From assembly GCA_963585895.1 (NCBI GenBank), contig OY757939.1, positions 61,596,462 through 61,660,461 on the forward strand: 64,000 nucleotides of DNA, given 5' to 3'. Below are positions 12,513 to 22,500 of the stretch, in pieces; position 1 is the first letter of the stretch; each line of letters opens with the position of its first letter. The notes under the pieces are model-generated. The model made no database searches, was not told where the DNA came from, and was given only the letters and a program-made list of their open reading frames with translations. The DNA comes from Sepioteuthis lessoniana. Lineage: Eukaryota; Mollusca; Cephalopoda; Myopsida; Loliginidae. The position numbers were made by a program, and so were the translations under genes.

Positions 12513-12808
12513 ACAACTGCCTGTGGTGTAATGGCAATCGTCGTAGGAAATGGACACGGCGACATGAGTTCAAATCCTGGACAAGACTGATTGCATTTCA
12601 CATAGCACTAATACCCTTGGGAAAGGTATGAATCCAATAATTCTCCCTCCAGCTATGGGTAAATAGTAGGGCAGACTAGGGTCTTCAGCTTTGGTGAGGC
12701 AACTGGTCAAGGAGAAGGAAAACTCTGAATTCAAACCTGTTAAACTCCGCTTAAAAAAAATTGACCTTGTGTCATATCCTGCCCGAGCAGAGGGGTTGGG
12801 TAAATATG
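12513..12808 (+). repeat. SINE-1, full length
   Basis: tRNA-like head (CTGTGGTGTAATGGCAATCG, B box GAGTTCAAATCC), central block and GGGTTGGGTAAATATG end. Target duplication ATTAATACAGAT at 12501-12512 and 12809-12820. It sits inside rep-B-related AT-rich sequence. Confidence 0.92.
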
Positions 12809-12819
12809 ATTAATACAGA

Positions 12820-12930
12820 TAATTCTATTTAATATAAATGATAATCATTAATAAAAGCTTAGTCAGTTCTAGCTGACCCAAAAATGAGACCCTTATAGGT
12901 ACTACCACTCTGGGTCAGAGTGGACCTGGT
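12820..12930 (+). repeat. Rep-B fragment
   Basis: Contains TTCTAGCTGACCCAAAAATG and CTGGGTCAGAGTGGACCTGG, the start of the rep-B GC-rich module, then stops. Confidence 0.7.
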
Positions 12931-13840
12931 GAATGAGATGAGTCAATACTGAAAAAGGAGAATGTAGCCAAACAGAACCAGGAGGTTATTTTGAAAATAG
13001 GGAGCCCGCTATGATTATGCTTCCCACTCTAAATGAATGAGATGAGTCAATATTAAAAAAGAAGAGTCCAGCCAAATAGAACCAGACATAGTTGAGTATT
13101 GAGTAAGACTTTTTTGGAATCTTTTTTTTATTATTTACAGTTGTTAATTTCATTTCCTTTCTTATATGGGAAATATACAATTATCAGCTGAAATAACTTT
13201 TTTTTTTTCAGTGACTAATCCAGGGAACATCTCCTGTAGGCTAAGGAGCTGACTAGGTACTGCTTACTATTGGATTGATTTTTTCCATAACTCTTACAAT
13301 TAAAAAATCCAGTGTGCTAGGCCCTTAAACAGCCTCCCTACGCTCTCTGTTTGATTAGTTTAAAGACTGGTTGCTATAGGAACAAATCTTCATGAAACTG
13401 AACAACTATTTTAGAGAATTTCCTTTGTCATTTTTTAAGGCAACACATTTTTTATTCTTTCAGTTAGGATTATAAATTATAAATCAGAAGTGATTGTCTT
13501 TCTGAAAAAATAAGTTACCATATTTGACAGTGTATAAGATGCACCCCAATTTCAGCAGAGTAAATCTAGAAAAAAAATTTAGTGAAACAAAGTACTAATA
13601 TCAAACATGATGAAATTAATATAAGGATTATTATCAATGATAACATTTTTAATCGGCATAATAGCCTTTTACATAATGATTATAGATATACAAAAGTTAC
13701 TCTAAAGTCTAAGCTAGTAGGAATTACCAGGTAGCTAATTTTAGCCAACAATCACGAATTTTAAATCTAAATATGGCATATAAGATACAGGGGAATTTTA
13801 AGAGATATTTTTAGTAAAAAAAAAAGTGCAATTTATTTGC
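12931..13840. other. Nothing recognised; short direct repeat
   Basis: Contains a short duplicated unit (GAATGAGATGAGTCAATA at ~12932 and ~13033, each followed by AGNCAAANAGAACCAG). Otherwise AT-rich with no coding or repeat family seen. Confidence 0.6.
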
Positions 13841-13845
13841 TGTAA

Positions 13846-14100
13846 CCAGGCCCTTAGCCAAATGAGTAGAATGTTTGCCAATGGTCCAGGAGACCATGGT
13901 TCAATCCCAGGTCAAGTCATACCAAAGACACAAAAAATGGTACTTGATGTCACCTTGCTTAACACTCAGTATTATAAGGTAAGGATCAAGGGTAAAGTGG
14001 AGCAATCCAGAGAATGGAGTAGCGCCCTCTCCTACACTTCAGTGTAGTAGCTATTGCAAAGGGAGCCTTTGGGTCACCCTTGACTATGGTTGCCAACCAT
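13846..14100 (+). repeat. SINE-2, full length
   Basis: Head AGAATGTTTGCCAATGGTCC with B box GGTTCAATCCCAGGTC, body to GGTTGCCAACCATACTTACTT. Confidence 0.9.
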
Positions 14101-14405
14101 ACTTACTTATATGCCATCAAATACAATATTCATTTTTTTGTTGTTGATATTTTATCTTGTTAAATAGTTTAACAATTATGAAACAATGTTATTAAGAATT
14201 CATATTTGTATTTGAATTCTCTAGGGCATTGAAAACTTTTCAATTATTCACTTAGGCATCTCTCAGTGAATTGATTTAGAGGAATGGTTCTCAAACTTCT
14301 TTTCCTGAGAACCCATTCATGTTTTCAAAAAATATATGCAGACCTTCAAAGAACTTTTTTTTATTGATTAGATATAAATTTAAAAAATAATATACTTGAT
14401 TATAT
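14101..14405. other. AT-rich intronic or intergenic DNA, nothing seen
   Basis: No coding frame, splice context or repeat family recognised. Confidence 0.5.
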
Positions 14406-14472
14406 TGATTGGTTGGTTGTACTTAATAGCATATCAACTCTTGTAGGTTATTTAATATATATTAAGTCATCT

Positions 14473-14850
14473 TCATCATCATCATGTCGTGCTGCTAGCA
14501 CGGATATCCCTGACCCTCTCTCGCCACTCCTCCCTATCGTTCATCGCCTCTGGCAGGTCTTCAGGGCTACATTCTGTATCCTCACATAGCTGCTGAATGT
14601 ATGTTCGAGCTGGTCATCCAGCTTTTGCCTGGCAAAATGTGGGGGTCCATTGGAGTACATCACTTATGAGCTCGTCCCTGCTTCTCCAGCAGTGTCTTGC
14701 ATATCTGGTTCGTCTAACTTGGATAGTTTTCAAGATGGGAAGTAGGTGGCCGTATAGTTGGTGCCTTGTGGGGTGTTGCCGCCAGGACTTGTTCAATATT
14801 GCTCGCAACATTCTTATGTAATTGCTGTCTAGCTTTTTCTCCAGCCGTTA
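14473..14850 (-). mobile_element. RTE-type LINE 3' end, 5'-truncated
   Basis: (CAT)n start. The minus strand encodes MLRAILNKSWRQHPTRHQLY, then GHLLPILKTIQVRRTRYARH, then SRDELISDVLQWTP, the typical RTE C-terminus. A shared SINE-3/rep-B tail remnant lies at 14405-14460. Confidence 0.85.
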
Positions 14851-15225
14851 TGATTTGTAAATAAATAGTTTGTAAGTAACATTATTTTAAATGAGCCAGA
14901 GCTCGTTTGTTTGCCCACAGTTGAATAGTTTCAAGAATTGCTATTAAATACTAATAATTCTATCCAACATGAATAGTTTCAAATCTAGTAAAAGATTAAA
15001 CAGTTCTATTTGATCCATAGTTCAGACCCTAATAGCGACTACAACACTGGGTCAGAGTGGACCTGGGAGTAATAGCAATGTACTCTACATACCCCAAAGG
15101 TCCAAGGCCAGAGCATTAGCATCAGATGGTTTAATGTCATATCAGGACACTCATTGGGGGTTCTTACCCCTCTGCAGAGATTCAGTCAGTATATTCTACA
15201 AGCCAAGCTGACTAGTCTGGATTAT
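14851..15225 (+). repeat. Rep-B copy
   Basis: AT-rich part with GTAACATTATTTTAAATGAG, then the GC-rich module CTGGGTCAGAGTGGACCTGG to AGCCAAGCTGACTAG. Confidence 0.78.
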
Positions 15226-15344
15226 ATTGATTAGATAGATGATATCAAAAAATATATATGATTATATATATGATATCAAATATATAATGATACATATATT
15301 TTTTATCCAATAAGAAAAATACAGAAGAGATGTATATATACTTC

Positions 15345-15745
15345 ACAGGCCTTTTGGCTGGGCCGTCTGGCGTTCATGTCGGATGGGGTATCAAACAATG
15401 GCAGATTCGAGGCTGAAAGGCGCCCAGATTCAGTTGGGCCACTCTCGGGTGGGCGAGCTGCAACCTTTATCCCCTATGTATAGCACTAGACCTTGCTGTC
15501 TAGTTTAAGCTATAACCCCGGCATACGTGACCGGATCCAAATTTGGATTCGTGAAACTGCTTGCCTCATTAGAGCCACATTGCACTTAGTGGGTCAATGA
15601 ACAGTCCAGACCAGCAGGGTTCGAGTCTCGGATTGTTCCCGACCTTCCCCTCCACTTTATACCCACTTTAATCGGCTTTTGGGCTTTTGACCTTGTGTCA
15701 AGTCCTGTCTGGTGGGAGGCAGCGACAAATACAATACTTCCATGG
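15345..15745 (+). repeat. Unnamed tRNA-SINE-like repeat with SINE-1-type end
   Basis: Higher-GC stretch with a B-box-like GGGTTCGAGTCTCG at ~15628. It ends TTTTGACCTTGTGTCAAGTC, the same module that ends SINE-1 (TTGACCTTGTGTCATATCCTG). Only one copy is visible here, so its limits are estimated. Confidence 0.5.
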
Positions 15746-15759
15746 ACATAGAATATCTA

Positions 15760-15829
15760 AAGATTTTTTGTCATGAATAAATACAAAATTTCCCCAAATT
15801 TTACGGACACAATTCACAATTAGAAAAAC

Positions 15830-15865
<36 letters not shown>

Positions 15866-16040
15866 ACATAAAATGAACTAATAAAAAATTTCCTCCTGAT
15901 TTTAAGGACACAATTTGCAATGGGAAAAACTGTGTGTGTATGGACATAAAAGAATTGTTATTTTTTGTAAAAAAGCTATTCAAAATCTCCTCAAATTTCA
16001 GGAACATAATTCATAAGGAAACAATGTGTGTGCATGGGTT
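15760..16040. repeat. Three imperfect ~85-95 bp tandem units with (GT)n
   Basis: Each unit has an AATTT-rich start, GGACACAATTCACAA or a variant, then AAAAAC and a TGTG run; the (GT)n at 15833-15862 is the longest. Confidence 0.65.
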
Positions 16041-16439
16041 GAAGTGAGAAAGATCTTAGAGCATTGAAAATACACAGCAGCTAAAAATTGGAACATTGGT
16101 CAAAAATATTTTAATCATTTCAAAATACAACAACCATTGGTGGATCTGTTTGGTAAAGCTTGGAGATCTTTAGAAAGTCATTTTGAAAATATAGTCAATG
16201 ATTTTTATGGTGAGACTGTTTGCTCTGAGAAAATTAATGTTGCTTTTCTGTTAGCACCAAGTGTAATCCCATGAGTTGGAAGATGAACAATGAAAGTTTC
16301 TCATAGATTAAAAACATTAATGCACTGGTAAAGACAGTCTGGAGTAATTTGGCTTCGAGTCCACAAAAAGCAAAAGAAACACCCTGCATCCTGAAAAATA
16401 TAGATCATCAGGATAGATTGATAAAATAGACATACAAAA

Positions 16440-16885
16440 AGAACAGATAAACAAAAATACAAGGATTCGCTGAGAAGTTCATAGGCTGACCAAGATACAC
16501 TTATGGAAAGGAACCAAAAAAGGTTTATTGTTCCTCATAGTTCCCCTTGCATTCCCCACACTTCTTCCATCAGTGTTTTGGTGCTTAGATCCCATTGGTC
16601 AAAAGTCCTCAACAGCAGATCTCATATCATCATATGAACTTTTCAGCCCACCCCTATAGATAAACAGATATTGATAGATAGATAAATAGATATGAATAGA
16701 TACATTCATGGAATGGGACCAAATGAGATTTATTGACCATCATAGCTCCCCTGGTGGTCCTCACACTTCTTCCATCAATGTTTCAGTGCTTGGATCCCAT
16801 TGGTCAAAAATGTCAATAATATCAGATATGACATCCTTATATGAACTTTTCAGCCCTTCCTCATAGATAGACAAAGAGAATATGA
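16440..16885. repeat. Two-copy direct repeat, ~190 bp
   Basis: Units at about 16485-16665 and 16705-16870 share CACACTTCTTCCATCA, CCCATTGGTCAAAA and TATGAACTTTTCAGCCC, separated by (GATA)-type sequence. The reverse strand is open over QWDPSTETLMEEVCG-like residues, perhaps an old transposase tail, but I cannot name it. Confidence 0.6.
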
Positions 16886-16894
16886 TTGATTGAC

Positions 16895-17240
16895 TGATAG
16901 ATTTTAATAGCATGTCAACCTGTCTGGGGTTATTTTATACCAAGAGGTAAAAGAATTGTTTACATTGTATGTTTACATTTCATTATGTAATTTCTTATGA
17001 GTTTTTACACACAGTTATTTGATACCAAGTGTTCCAGATACAAATAATTTTCAAACAGATCTATATGATCCATAGATGGAGCCCTAAAAGAGTAGAACTG
17101 GGAGTAATGACAGTGGAGGGGTACTCCACATTCCCCAAAGCTCCAGAACTGGAATCTCACCACCAAAATACAGTTTAGCATCATACCCAGGATATGTATT
17201 TTTGATAGGGGCTCTTACCCCTGTAAAGTATATTCTTTGC
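16895..17240 (+). repeat. Rep-B, degenerate
   Basis: Reverse tail (TAATAGCATGTCAACC), AT-rich part, then CTCCACATTCCCCAAAGCTC from the GC-rich module. Confidence 0.7.
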
Positions 17241-17604
17241 ACCAAAGGTTTTAAATTAAATTAGAATTTTAGCATGGTAAACATTTTCTTTATATTCAGT
17301 GAAATAAAAGTATAAATTTATTACAATAAATATGATAAAAAAATCATGGATAAAACTTGAATATTATAAAAATTATTGTTTCATTGAATGTTATTCCTTT
17401 TTTTTTTTCTAAATCATATCAACAAGTCAAAATATTGCGCTCTAAGCACAACTATTTAACATTTAATGAAATAAGATCTTGTATTAAATTAGAAAGAATA
17501 ACAAAGCTAGATAAAAATGCATACAAAAAGATTACAATTATTTTGATTTCATTTTGATTGATTTCCATTTTAAAAAATATCTGCATAAAATTGCTTTTTA
17601 TACA

Positions 17605-17850
17605 TTTGGTTTGGTTTGGTTTGGTTTGGTTTGGTTCCTTTATTTAATGGCATATCCTTCTTCATTGGTTATATAATGCCAAAGCCATCCTTCTAGAATA
17701 ACAGTACTGGTACTATTTAACTAATACCTGAGAGGATAATGGGGGTTCATGCCTTTCCCAAAGGTATGAATCTGAAAGTGAACGTAATAGCGCAACTGAG
17801 TTTTAAACTCCAGCACTTTAGCCATTAAGCCATGCAGACTCCAACACATT
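17605..17850 (-). repeat. SINE-3 copy with (CCAAA)n tail
   Basis: Read on minus: head with GGTTTAAAACTCAGTTG-type B-box region, shared block (ATACCTTTGGGAAAGGCATG), then the common tail ATTAAATAACC ... ATATGCCATTAAA and (CCAAA)n at 17605-17636. Confidence 0.85.
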
Positions 17851-17974
17851 TGAGAATAAAACAATAATATGAGAAATCAATACCGCCAAATAACTATCTA
17901 TAAAACCCAGTTTTGTTTAAACTAATGTGTACATTATTCACACCATATATTATGTAAACCTAAGTAAAATTTGC

Positions 17975-18600
17975 CCAGTTGGCTGGGGCTGTAAAATACA
18001 CCAACTGCACATCTGCAGAGTGGTAAGACCCGCTCCCCAACAAGCGTCCTGGATATGACTTTAAACAATCTGTTGGTGAGGTTCCAGTGATGCTGGAGCT
18101 TTGGTGAATGTGGAGTATCCCTTAATTGCCATCACTCCCAGGTCCACTCCGGCCCAAAGTGGTAGCACCTGGTAAGGCTCTATCTATGGGTTAATTAGAA
18201 CTAAACTGCGTACTTATACTAAACTGAATTGTTTGAAATAGAACTCTTTTTGACATTGAAACTGTATTTACACTAAACTGAATTGTTTCAAATAGAATTG
18301 TTTTGACATTCGACTGTGTATAAACAAAAACTATACGTATACTAAAGTGAATTGTTTGAAATAAACAATTTTGACATTTAACTGTCTAAACAAAAAATAT
18401 ACTTATACATAACTTAATTTCTTAAATAAGAACTGTTTGATTAAACTAAATAGCTTGAAATAGAACTGTTTTTGATGATTGAACAGTATACTTATGCTTA
18501 ATTGAATTGTTTGAAATTGAATTGTTTATTTGTATAAAAATGGATTTGGCTTTAAATAACCTACAAAGGTTGATATGCCATAAAAACCAACCACCAACCA
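17975..18600 (-). repeat. Rep-B, full length
   Basis: Minus copy beginning CCCAGTTGGCTGGGGCTG, module to TATCTATGGGTTAATTAG, several diverged ACTGAATTGTTTGAAATAG units, then the tail TTTAAATAACCTACAAAGG to GCCATAAAAACC. Confidence 0.85.
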
Positions 18601-19149
18601 ACCTAAGTTAATTGAGGTATTCATGGTTTGGTTTGGTTTCTTTGTTTAATGGCATATCAACTCTTTGTTGGTTATTTAATGCCAAAGCCATTCTCCCAGA
18701 AGAACAGTAGTGGTACTATTTAACCCATAGCTGGGAGGATAAGGGGGTTCATACCTTTCCCAAGGGTATTTGCCTGAAAGTGAATGTAATAGCGGGACTG
18801 GAGTACAAACTTGCTTACTACAATTCCGTAGTCCATCACTTTAACCATTACACCACGAGGACACCCCCGGTATTCATGGTGTTATAGGTATTCTCACAGG
18901 AAATGGACACAGCAACCCAAGTTCAAATCCTGGACAAAGCTGTTTACATTTCACATATCACTAATATCCTTTAGAAAGGTATCCATCAATCGATTCTCCC
19001 TCCAGCTATGGGAAAATAGTAGGGAAGATTGGGTTCTTTAACCTAGATAGGGCAACTGAGAAGGAAAAATCTGAATTCAAACCTGTTAAACTCCACTTAA
19101 AAATTGACCTTGTGTCACATCCTGCCTTTGATGGAGGGGGTTGGATATA
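18600..19149 (+). repeat. SINE-1 split by a SINE-3 insertion
   Basis: The head begins about 18610 and resumes at 18869; the body runs to GGGGTTGGATATATAC. The interruption is exactly a SINE-3 with duplicated GGTATTCATGG. Confidence 0.82.
18627..18868 (-). repeat. SINE-3, full length, nested
   Basis: Target duplication GGTATTCATGG at 18616-18626 and 18869-18879. Minus head GTGTAATGGTTAAAGTGATG, shared core, common tail, then AAACCAAACCAAACC. Confidence 0.92.
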
Positions 19150-19164
19150 TACTTTCAATGTAAA

Positions 19165-19405
19165 CCTTTATTTCTTAGTGATATATAAAACACATTGTTT
19201 TGGCAAATTGGGAAGCAACACCAATTCCAACTTCTATAGCAACTTATCCTTTCCCTTGGCCTTAAAAAGCAAGGAGACCTGCTGCACAGGCAAATGCTCC
19301 AGGTTTCCATACAAGGCCTGTGCCAAGATCCAGGTCCAAATCCATAGTTCCAGAAAACTGATGGATGCCATAAGCACAAGAGAAACAAACAAGTGTTCAA
19401 TTTGG
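19165..19405 (-). pseudogene. Unrecognised protein-coding remnant, membrane-like
   Basis: On the minus strand the stretch reads LVCFSCAYGIHQFSG, then LGTGLVWKPGAFACAAGLLAF, then a stop. In a neighbouring frame it continues VAIEVGIGVASQFAKTMCFIYH. Two hydrophobic Ala/Gly-rich segments with Cys suggest a membrane protein broken by a frameshift. I do not recognise the family. The region is about 45 bp past the 19450 donor and could also be chance. A third frame gives LYGNLEHLPVQQV, weakly like the PMP34 terminal helix, but it lacks the conserved KLLQT core. Confidence 0.25.
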
Positions 19406-19449
19406 ATAATTATGAAGATAATGATAAGAGAAAAGAAAAAGAAACGTAC

Positions 19450-19511
19450 GTCATTGTTTTTAGGAATGTTTTGAGAATGTCAGTGGCTGATTTCTCTTTC
19501 TCAAGGCCAAC
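19450..19511 (-). CDS. SLC25A17: SLC25A17 exon: loop after third signature
   Basis: A 62 bp exon with acceptor CTTTTCATCAG and donor GTACGT. It encodes VGLEKEKSATDILKTFLKTM plus two bases in the phase left by the 23593-23691 exon. It falls where human PMP34 has the variable, charged loop [24 protein letters not shown]. Identity is low, so the call rests on splice sites, phase, position and the amphipathic DILKTFLK stretch. The exon for the final helix (human [21 protein letters not shown]) was not recognised below 19.4 kb. Confidence 0.65.
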
Positions 19512-22500
19512 CTGATGAAAAGAAAAAGGATATATTTCAATGCAAGATAAGGGAACTGTTACTATTTTAGTACTAGTTTTACTTCATCTTATAATAGTTG
19601 CTTTTTATCACAACACTTTGAACCAAATACAACTTTTGTTAATTCTATTACGCATATTAAGACACACACCAATAACAGAAAGAAGGCAAATAAAGGTATA
19701 TAGTTCCAAATCAAAGTGTAAGCTAATATCTAATATTGATAATATCAATACAAATAGGAAGTGCTTTTCATAGAAAGAATTGATCACAAAGAAGAGTGTT
19801 AAATAAAGAACTGATCTTAGAGAAGTGCTTTTCAGAGAAAGGATTGATTTAATAAAAGTAGTGTTGGTTAGTTTTATATCATGTAAAACTTTGATGGGTT
19901 ATTTATTACCAAATTCAGTCTTTGCTTTTTTTCTTTTTCTTTTTTTTATGGTAAACAATCATACAGGTTCAAGTAACTAATGATAATCCTTCATGAACAA
20001 GTAATTATTCTTAATACAAATAATTTGTGCACCATAATATATTTTCAAATATTCCTATTTATTACAAATAATTTTCTTACTTGTATATATATTTACCAAC
20101 CTCTCCGCTCGGACAGGATATGTCACAAGGTCAATTTTTAAGCGGAGTTTAACAGGTTTGAATTCAGAGTTTTCCTTCTCCTAGACTAGTTGTTTCACCA
20201 AGGCTGAAGAACCTAGTCTGTCCTACTGTTTACCCATAGCTGGAGGGAGAATAATTGGATTCATACCTTTCCCAAGGGTATTAGTGCAATGTGAAATGCA
20301 ATCAGTCTCGTCCAGGATTTGAACTCGTGTCGCCATGTCCATTTCCTAGGACAGTAACCATTATACCATGGGTGCTCATATATGAATTGTGAATGTAGTT
20401 ATTATGTGTTTTTTTTTTGTACATTACTGATGAAATAACAGAAATTTTACTGCACAACAACCTTTGTTCAATCATGAAATGCCAAAATTAGTCTCTCTTA
20501 TTGGCCTAGTAGATACAGTGTTCGCCAATGGTCAGGGAGACCAGGGTTCAATCCCAAGTCGAGTTGTACCAAAGACTTAAAACATGGTACATGATACCTC
20601 CTTGCTTAACACTCAGCATTTTATGGTGCATATTAAGGGTAAAATGGACAAATCCAGGGAAAGGAGTAGCGCCCTCCCCTACACCTCAGTAGAAAAGGGA
20701 GCCTTCTGATTGCCCTCGACTATGATCGCCAACAACTTTTGTTGCAAGAAATTATAATCTTTAAAGTAACTATTCCTATTTTATTATAATTTGCAAACAA
20801 TCATAAATTTAAGTAACTTTTTGTAATACAAATAATATGTAAATAGTTATAGGGCTTCAGGTATTCCTACCTAATATTAATATTAGATATATTTTACCTA
20901 TAGAAGGGACTAACAGGTTCTCACACTCCTGGTTAAATTAGACCTGGGAGTAATTAAGAAGTGGCTCCACACTCCAAAGAACTTTAGGACTTAAACCTCA
21001 CCACCAGATGCAGGTTAGTGACTGTTGTGTTCTGGTTAGTGAACACAAGTAGTAGTAATAATAAGACAAAGCACGATATGTGAGGAAAATAGTTATATTT
21101 ACAGGAAAGAGTATTTACAAGAGAGAGAGAGAGACTGTTAGTAGTAAGAACATAGGATTAGTGATAGAGTAAGGATATACTTCAACAATAGGAACGGCTC
21201 TTCTGGTCTGACTCGTAGACTGATCTCAGACTGATCTGGACTGGAGTATTTGTTGACCACCCCACCTTACGGGAAAGTATGGCACAAGGGCTTTTTTTAG
21301 GTGGGACCGGGCGCAGGGCCGTAGCCCACACGCGCCCGGAGTTCCCAAAAATGCCTACGGCCCCTTCGGCATTTCCCTTATTAGTGGCACCTCAGGCATC
21401 AGGCGATAAACCAAACCTTCCCGAAGGGAGTAAAAGCCTGGGGGGAAGGCCCCCTGAGGCCGTAGAAAAATCCCCAGGCACCGAGACACACTCTGCCCGA
21501 ACCGCGTCCCGACAACTCGGCCGGCCAAAGTGCTACCCAGCACCTGGAGATGTCCAGTCTGAAATCAATTTGTCACCAAAATGATCGGGACTGGAGTATT
21601 TGTTGACCGCCCCACCTTACGGGCAAGTATGGCACAAGGCTTTTTTTTAGGTGGGACCTGGCGCAGAGCCGTAGCCCACACGCGCCCAGAGTTCCCAAAA
21701 ATGCCTACGGCCCCATCGGGACCGGAACTTCTTGGTATTAGAGCTACTGCCATATATGGTAGATGGCCTGGCTCATTATGCTAAAAAGGTAGGTGATACC
21801 CAACAGTGACAAACCCAGAACATTGTAAATCTGCAGAGAGTTTTTCTCACTTTTTTTTCCTGTTGTAGAATTTCTAAAATGTCAAAGAATGAAGAATAGC
21901 AGTGGTACTATTTAACCTATAGCTGGGGGGATAAGGGGGTTCACATTTTTCTCAAGAGCTTAAGTCCAGAAGTGAATGTTTGAGTACAATTGGAGTTTGA
22001 ACTTACTTATTTGTCAAAGTCCAACACATAATTATGCCAAAGGGACTCCCTCCTCATTACAAGAGGCATAAATTTTTTTCCATTATATACACTTAGACCT
22101 TCACTGTGGTGCCAAGGAACTAAGAGGGGATTTATTTCATCTTAACAGTCACCTGACTGAAAAAAACAGTTGGCAGCAGCTGTAGAAGACACCAACCTCA
22201 TCTCTGCAGAAGAACACGACCACCTGAAATGAATGTCCTGATATGACACTAAATAATCCAATGGTAAGGCTCCAGTCCTGGAGCTTTAGGGAATGTAGAG
22301 TACCTCTTTACTGCCATTACTCCCAGGTCCACTCTGACCCAGAGTGGTAGTACCAGTTAGGATCTCATCTACTGATCAAATAGAACAATTCAATCATTTT
22401 CTATTCTATAAACCATCTGCATGCGAACAAATGATTAATGTTACATTGAATTATTAGTATTTCATTGCAATATTTGAAACCATTTAACAGAGTGTATATA

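Noticed and set aside
21279-21584. 101 aa open frame in GC-rich DNA
   Set aside because: Lies inside a solo LTR with clear ends and target duplication; no domain seen.
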